DNA from: Bog-473 sp963781955 | Lineage (GTDB): Bacteria > Actinomycetota > Acidimicrobiia > Acidimicrobiales > RAAP-2 | DNA length: 64,000 bases | Direction: 5' to 3' | NCBI GenBank assembly: GCA_963781955.1 | Contig: CAWAHU010000003.1 | Span: forward strand, 744,001 to 808,000 | Shown: positions 60,675 through 64,000 of the stretch, one piece after another | Layout of the letters: each line of letters starts with the position of its first letter | Numbering within the stretch: position 1 is the first letter of the stretch | Notes under the pieces: model-generated | Databases searched by the model: none | What the model was told of the DNA's origin: nothing | What the model saw: only the letters and a program-made list of their open reading frames with translations | Translations under genes and position numbers: made by a program

Positions 60675-61976
60675 TCAGGCTTCTCGCGAGGCTGCGACCT
60701 CGGCATCAAGCTTGGCCTGCCACTTCTGAAGGGTCGGTTGCAGCCCGGGACCCTGGCGCTTCCCTGCGGCGAACGTCATGGGCATGTTCTTGTTGCCGTT
60801 GATGGTGCCGATCGTCTCGTAGCGCTCGAGCTCCTCGTAGTCGATGGAGTATTCGGGGATACGATTCAGCGACTCCTGCATGATCCCCTTGAACTGCAGG
60901 CGCGCCACGTTTGATCCAATGCAGCGGTGCGTCCCGAGTCCGAATGCCGCGTGGCGGTTCGGAAACCTGTCGAGCTTGATCGTGTCGGGATCCTCGAAAT
61001 GCTTCGGGTCCCGGTTCGGCATGGCAAAGGAGCACAGAACACGGTCGCCCTTGGAGAAGGAGTAGCCGGCGACCTCGCAGTCTTGGCTCACGTTGCGAGC
61101 TGTGCCCTGGGCCGGCGTGAAGTAGCGGACAAACTCCTCGGTCGCGGTGGCCCACAGCTCGGGGTCCGCCATGAGCTGTGCCTTGGCCTCGGGGTTCTCC
61201 GCCAGCCAGCGCCAGGTGTTGGACGTGAGCGCGGTGGTGGTGTCGAAGCCGCCGCCGATCACGAGCATGAGGGTGCCCATGATGTTGACGTCAGGAAGAG
61301 CCTCTCCGTCGATCTCGGCGTCGAGGAGTGCCTTCAGCATCCCGGGCCTCGGGTCTGCGCGGAACTCAGCGATGTACTGATAGAGATGCATGACCATGTC
61401 CAGCTGCAGCTGTTGGACTCGTGGCAAGTCGGGGCTGTCCGGTGGCGTGTAGATCGTCGCGTGGGCCGGCTCGTTGTAGACGACCCAGTCCTTGAGCGGA
61501 AGGCCGATCATCGCCATCGTCAGCACCGCCGGCACCACATTGACGACCTGCTCGACGAAGTCACCGCGTCCCTCTTCGATCAAGTCATCGATGCAGGCGT
61601 TCGTGAACTCCCGGATCAGAGGCTCCCACCTGGTCACTGAAGCCGGCGAGAGGAAGGGGTTGAGGACCCGGCGGTAGTGAAGCTGCTCGGGCGGGTCCAT
61701 CTCGAGGAATCCCCCGGGATAGTCAGAGTTGACGAACGGGATGGCGATGCCCTTGTAGATCGACTCCGGATTTCCGACCTCCCTACGGGCGGAGAACAGG
61801 TCGGGACGCTTCTGAAATGCGCTGGCCTCGTCCAGGCCGGTGACGAACCAATAGCCGCCGTGGTGCTCGCTCCAGGCAACCGGGCACCTCTTCCTGGCCT
61901 CAGCCGCGATCTCCATCCCGTGCTCGCGGTACTCCTTGGAGTGGTGATCGAATTCCACGACGACCTTTTCCGCCAT
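60675..61976 (-). CDS. Cytochrome P450
   Basis: A 433-residue soluble P450. Heme Cys352 is in FGLGTHRCIG, the ExxR motif is EEFVRY, and the I-helix GGGFDTTTA carries the Asp-Thr pair for oxygen activation. Start ATG 61976 with GAAAGGG upstream. Pairs with the ferredoxin just downstream. A long upstream region with a palindrome may control it. Substrate unknown; the sequence style resembles P450s of actinobacterial sterol and terpenoid oxidation. Confidence 0.93.
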   Translation of the reverse strand: MAEKVVVEFDHHSKEYREHGMEIAAEARKRCPVAWSEHHGGYWFVTGLDEASAFQKRPDLFSARREVGNPESIYKGIAIPFVNSDYPGGFLEMDPPEQLHYRRVLNPFLSPASVTRWEPLIREFTNACIDDLIEEGRGDFVEQVVNVVPAVLTMAMIGLPLKDWVVYNEPAHATIYTPPDSPDLPRVQQLQLDMVMHLYQYIAEFRADPRPGMLKALLDAEIDGEALPDVNIMGTLMLVIGGGFDTTTALTSNTWRWLAENPEAKAQLMADPELWATATEEFVRYFTPAQGTARNVSQDCEVAGYSFSKGDRVLCSFAMPNRDPKHFEDPDTIKLDRFPNRHAAFGLGTHRCIGSNVARLQFKGIMQESLNRIPEYSIDYEELERYETIGTINGNKNMPMTFAAGKRQGPGLQPTLQKWQAKLDAEVAASREA

Positions 61977-62383
61977 GACGACCCTTTCTCAGGAGCAGAA
62001 TCCGATGGCACCGGAGGCGTCACCTGGTGTTCCGGTACAAACGTAATCCGACTCCACCATATTGGTGGCGCCAACACCCGTGCCTGCTGGCGGGAGATCC
62101 TGCTCGGGGCCGGGCTCGACATCACGGTCCCGGGCATCGGCGGCTCGCCGCTACAGCACCTCGCGCCGGATCCGGAGGTGGACGACCGGCGGGTCCCCTG
62201 AGGACCGTGACCTGGCGGAACGCCCCCTCAACGATGTCTCCAGACTGACGCGCCGAGGTCCTCCGACATCACACGCACGGCCGCGACGGGGGGCTGGCTG
62301 GGTCAACCCGCCTCGCTCGTAGAGGACGGCCCCCGTCCGCCCACGACTCCGAGCCGGGGCCAGGACGTAGCCCTGCTTCCTCG
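61977..62383. other. Intergenic region, 407 bp
   Basis: I find no convincing gene here on either strand; the short open frames are Arg/Pro-rich shadows. The half near the P450 is less GC-rich and holds a 15-bp palindrome (62054-62068), so it is probably the P450 control region. The half near the ATPase gene (about 62220-62383) is GC-rich and may hold the terminator of that gene, but no clean hairpin stood out. Confidence 0.6.
62054..62068. promoter_or_regulatory. Palindrome upstream of a P450 gene
   Basis: CCACCA-TAT-TGGTGG is a perfect inverted repeat with 6-bp arms, 78 nt before the P450 start. Its position and locally higher AT content suggest a repressor or activator site. Confidence 0.5.
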
Positions 62384-64000
62384 TCACGCCGGTACGCATC
62401 GCGAGTCGGTGCCGGCTGATGGTTCATCCCCGAGTGAGAGGTAGCTTTCGTCCTCCTGCAGCGTGTGCAAGCGGAGGATGGCATGCAGGCCGTAGAGAAG
62501 ACGACGGATCTCCTCGATGTCCTCGTCGTCGGGACCGTCGACCCCGATGTCATCGATCAGCTGCCCGAGCCGCCTGATCTGATGCGAGATCTCGACGTGG
62601 GCGCGGCTCATGGGAGCGGTCGGCTCGCGCCCCCCGAGGGCACGCTCGAGGGCGGGATAGAGGATGTCCTGTTCGGCCTCTTCGTGGGGCTCGACCTCCT
62701 CTACGAGGAACTTCTGCACGCCGCGGACTTCGTTCATCACGGTCGCCCGCTCCATCGTCGCCAGAGCGTCTGCCACCGACATCAAGCGATCGAGATCTTT
62801 CCGGATCGCGAGGTGCTCAGTCTGGAACCGCTGGGTCAAGATCGATTCCGGCTCCGCCAGCTGCGTCCCTCCGCCGGGCGAGCGCAGCGTCCGCAGCGCG
62901 TTGAGGATCACCACGACGTCGATGCCTTCCTGGAGGAGGGCCCCCCATACCGCAGGAAGGAGCCCGACGGCCGCAAACCCCATGGCGACGATCGACATCG
63001 TCATGCCTGCCAATACGCTCTCCACCGCAATGCGGCGGCTCCGGCGTGCGAGGGTGTGTGCCTCGCCCAACCTGTCCAACCGGTCCACCGTCAGGACCAC
63101 GTCGGCGGCCTCCGACGAAGCCGACGCACCCTGGGAGCCCATGGCGACGCCGACATCGGCGAGCGCCAGTGCTGGCGCGTCGTTGATGCCGTCCCCGACC
63201 ATCATGGTCGGCGCACGGAGGCATTCAGCGCGCACGACGTCCAGCTTGTCCGTGGGTGAACGCTCGGCCAGGACCTCGTCGACCCCGATGACCGCACCGA
63301 TGGCGTCTGCCACCTCGGGTCGGTCACCGGTGACCATCACGATCCGGTCGATGCCGTCTCGGCGAAGCGAACGGATCGTCCTCGGAGCGTCGCGGCGCAC
63401 CGGGTCGTCCAGTACCAGCACCCCCGCGGGCTGCGCGTCGACTCCGACGAACACGGTCAACGACCCATCGAGGCGGGCCCGCCGACGTGCTGTCTTGGCC
63501 CAGGCCGGCGACCCCTCGACCCCAACCCACGACGCCTTGCCGAGCGCCACCTCGTGACCGCCGACGATCCCTCGGATACCCGAGCCGGCCACCTCTTCGA
63601 CCTGATCAGGGAGCTCGAGGTCATACCCACGTTCCCGCGCGGCCTTGACCACCGAATGCGCCAACACGTGTACCGACACCTGGTCGAGAGAGGCCGCCAA
63701 GCGGAGTACGTCGTCGGGGTCGAGCGTGCCCGACGCCACGATGGTCGAGAGGGCCGGATGGCCACTGGTCAAGGTCCCCGTCTTGTCAATGAGCAGTGTC
63801 GTGCACCGCGCCAGGCGCTCGAGGACTGCGCCGCCTTTGACGACGATCCCCCTCCGTGCCGCATGCGACAACCCTCCGACGAGGGCGACAGGCGCGGCGA
63901 GGATGAGCGGACAGGGCGTGGCCACGACGAGGACGGCCACGGCCCTGACGGCTCCCGCGGCTATCCAGGTACCGGCGGTCACACCCAGCGTGAGTACCAG
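62384..64000 (-). CDS. P1B-5-type metal-transporting ATPase with C-terminal hemerythrin domain (N-terminus outside the window)
   Basis: The visible 538 residues start inside the membrane part and continue to the stop. The TM4 motif reads ATPCPL, with Thr instead of the first Cys of CPC; TPC is the mark of the P1B-5 subgroup (Nia of Sinorhizobium meliloti, Ni/Fe export). Then DKTGTLTSGHP (phosphorylated Asp), MVTGDRPEV and MVGDGINDAPALALADVG. After two further membrane helices, the last about 140 residues are a four-helix hemerythrin-like domain with EHLAIRKDL, EPHEEAEQD, RAHVEISH and HAILRLHTLQEDE carrying the His/Glu ligands. It likely exports Fe or Ni, with the diiron domain as sensor. Confidence 0.9.
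   Translation of the reverse strand: MVLTLGVTAGTWIAAGAVRAVAVLVVATPCPLILAAPVALVGGLSHAARRGIVVKGGAVLERLARCTTLLIDKTGTLTSGHPALSTIVASGTLDPDDVLRLAASLDQVSVHVLAHSVVKAARERGYDLELPDQVEEVAGSGIRGIVGGHEVALGKASWVGVEGSPAWAKTARRRARLDGSLTVFVGVDAQPAGVLVLDDPVRRDAPRTIRSLRRDGIDRIVMVTGDRPEVADAIGAVIGVDEVLAERSPTDKLDVVRAECLRAPTMMVGDGINDAPALALADVGVAMGSQGASASSEAADVVLTVDRLDRLGEAHTLARRSRRIAVESVLAGMTMSIVAMGFAAVGLLPAVWGALLQEGIDVVVILNALRTLRSPGGGTQLAEPESILTQRFQTEHLAIRKDLDRLMSVADALATMERATVMNEVRGVQKFLVEEVEPHEEAEQDILYPALERALGGREPTAPMSRAHVEISHQIRRLGQLIDDIGVDGPDDEDIEEIRRLLYGLHAILRLHTLQEDESYLSLGDEPSAGTDSRCVPA

Noticed and set aside
1..64000. tRNA, rRNA, prophage, insertion sequence or CRISPR loci
   Set aside because: I saw no transposase, integrase, terminal inverted repeats, tRNA cloverleaf or spacer arrays anywhere in the window.

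Overview
The window is GC-rich (about 70% by eye), densely packed DNA with many ATGA/GTGA/TGATG gene overlaps. It encodes F420-type enzymes (an LLM-class oxidoreductase and a Ddn-like protein), a mycofactocin-type SDR, polyprenol-phosphate-mannose-type mannosyltransferases, and many CoA-ester and P450 enzymes. Together these point to an actinobacterium, most likely a free-living member of the Acidimicrobiia or a related lineage. The lineage is inference; there is no rRNA or tRNA gene here to confirm it.

Layout. (1) 1-4275, minus strand: a cobalamin riboswitch heads a four-gene operon. The genes are a secreted alpha/alpha-barrel plus YWL-repeat protein, a secreted DUF4430-like membrane-anchored protein, an ECF transporter T subunit, and the start of an ECF ATPase. 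I read it as a vitamin B12 uptake system with a two-protein, transcobalamin-like surface capture device. (2) 4340-16445: an SDR, an orphan solute-binding protein, a Baeyer-Villiger monooxygenase with a MaoC hydratase, then a six-gene overlapping operon (mycofactocin-type SDR, DUF1214 protein, sulfotransferase, DUF35 protein, two Cys-less thiolase-like proteins) typical of steroid or isoprenoid-like catabolism. (3) 16567-27232: hydrolases and glycosidases (tannase-like, GH20, GH38), a class III aminotransferase with an NTF2-like partner, an alpha/beta hydrolase and a beta-lactamase-fold serine hydrolase. (4) 27359-47490: a large acyl-CoA/aromatic/terpenoid-type catabolic region with two TetR regulators. 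A repeated 18-bp palindrome lies in front of three of its transcription units and is the probable operator of the TetR protein at 32506. (5) 47585-56394, plus strand: five consecutive polytopic glycosyltransferase-like or YfhO-like membrane proteins, probably for envelope glycan assembly. (6) 56434-61976: a universal stress protein, a SRPBCC protein, a UbiE-like methyltransferase, a geranylgeranyl-reductase-family flavoprotein and a membrane protein (possible quinone or isoprenoid-lipid modification), and a P450 with its own 3Fe-4S ferredoxin. (7) 62384-64000: the C-terminal part of a P1B-5-type metal ATPase fused to a hemerythrin domain.

Two genes (4046-2207 and 8732-6797) carry an apparent single-base insertion that breaks an otherwise intact protein. 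In the first, the insertion shows directly as a 127-nt step in a strict 126-nt tandem repeat. Sequencing error and recent frameshift cannot be separated from this sequence alone.
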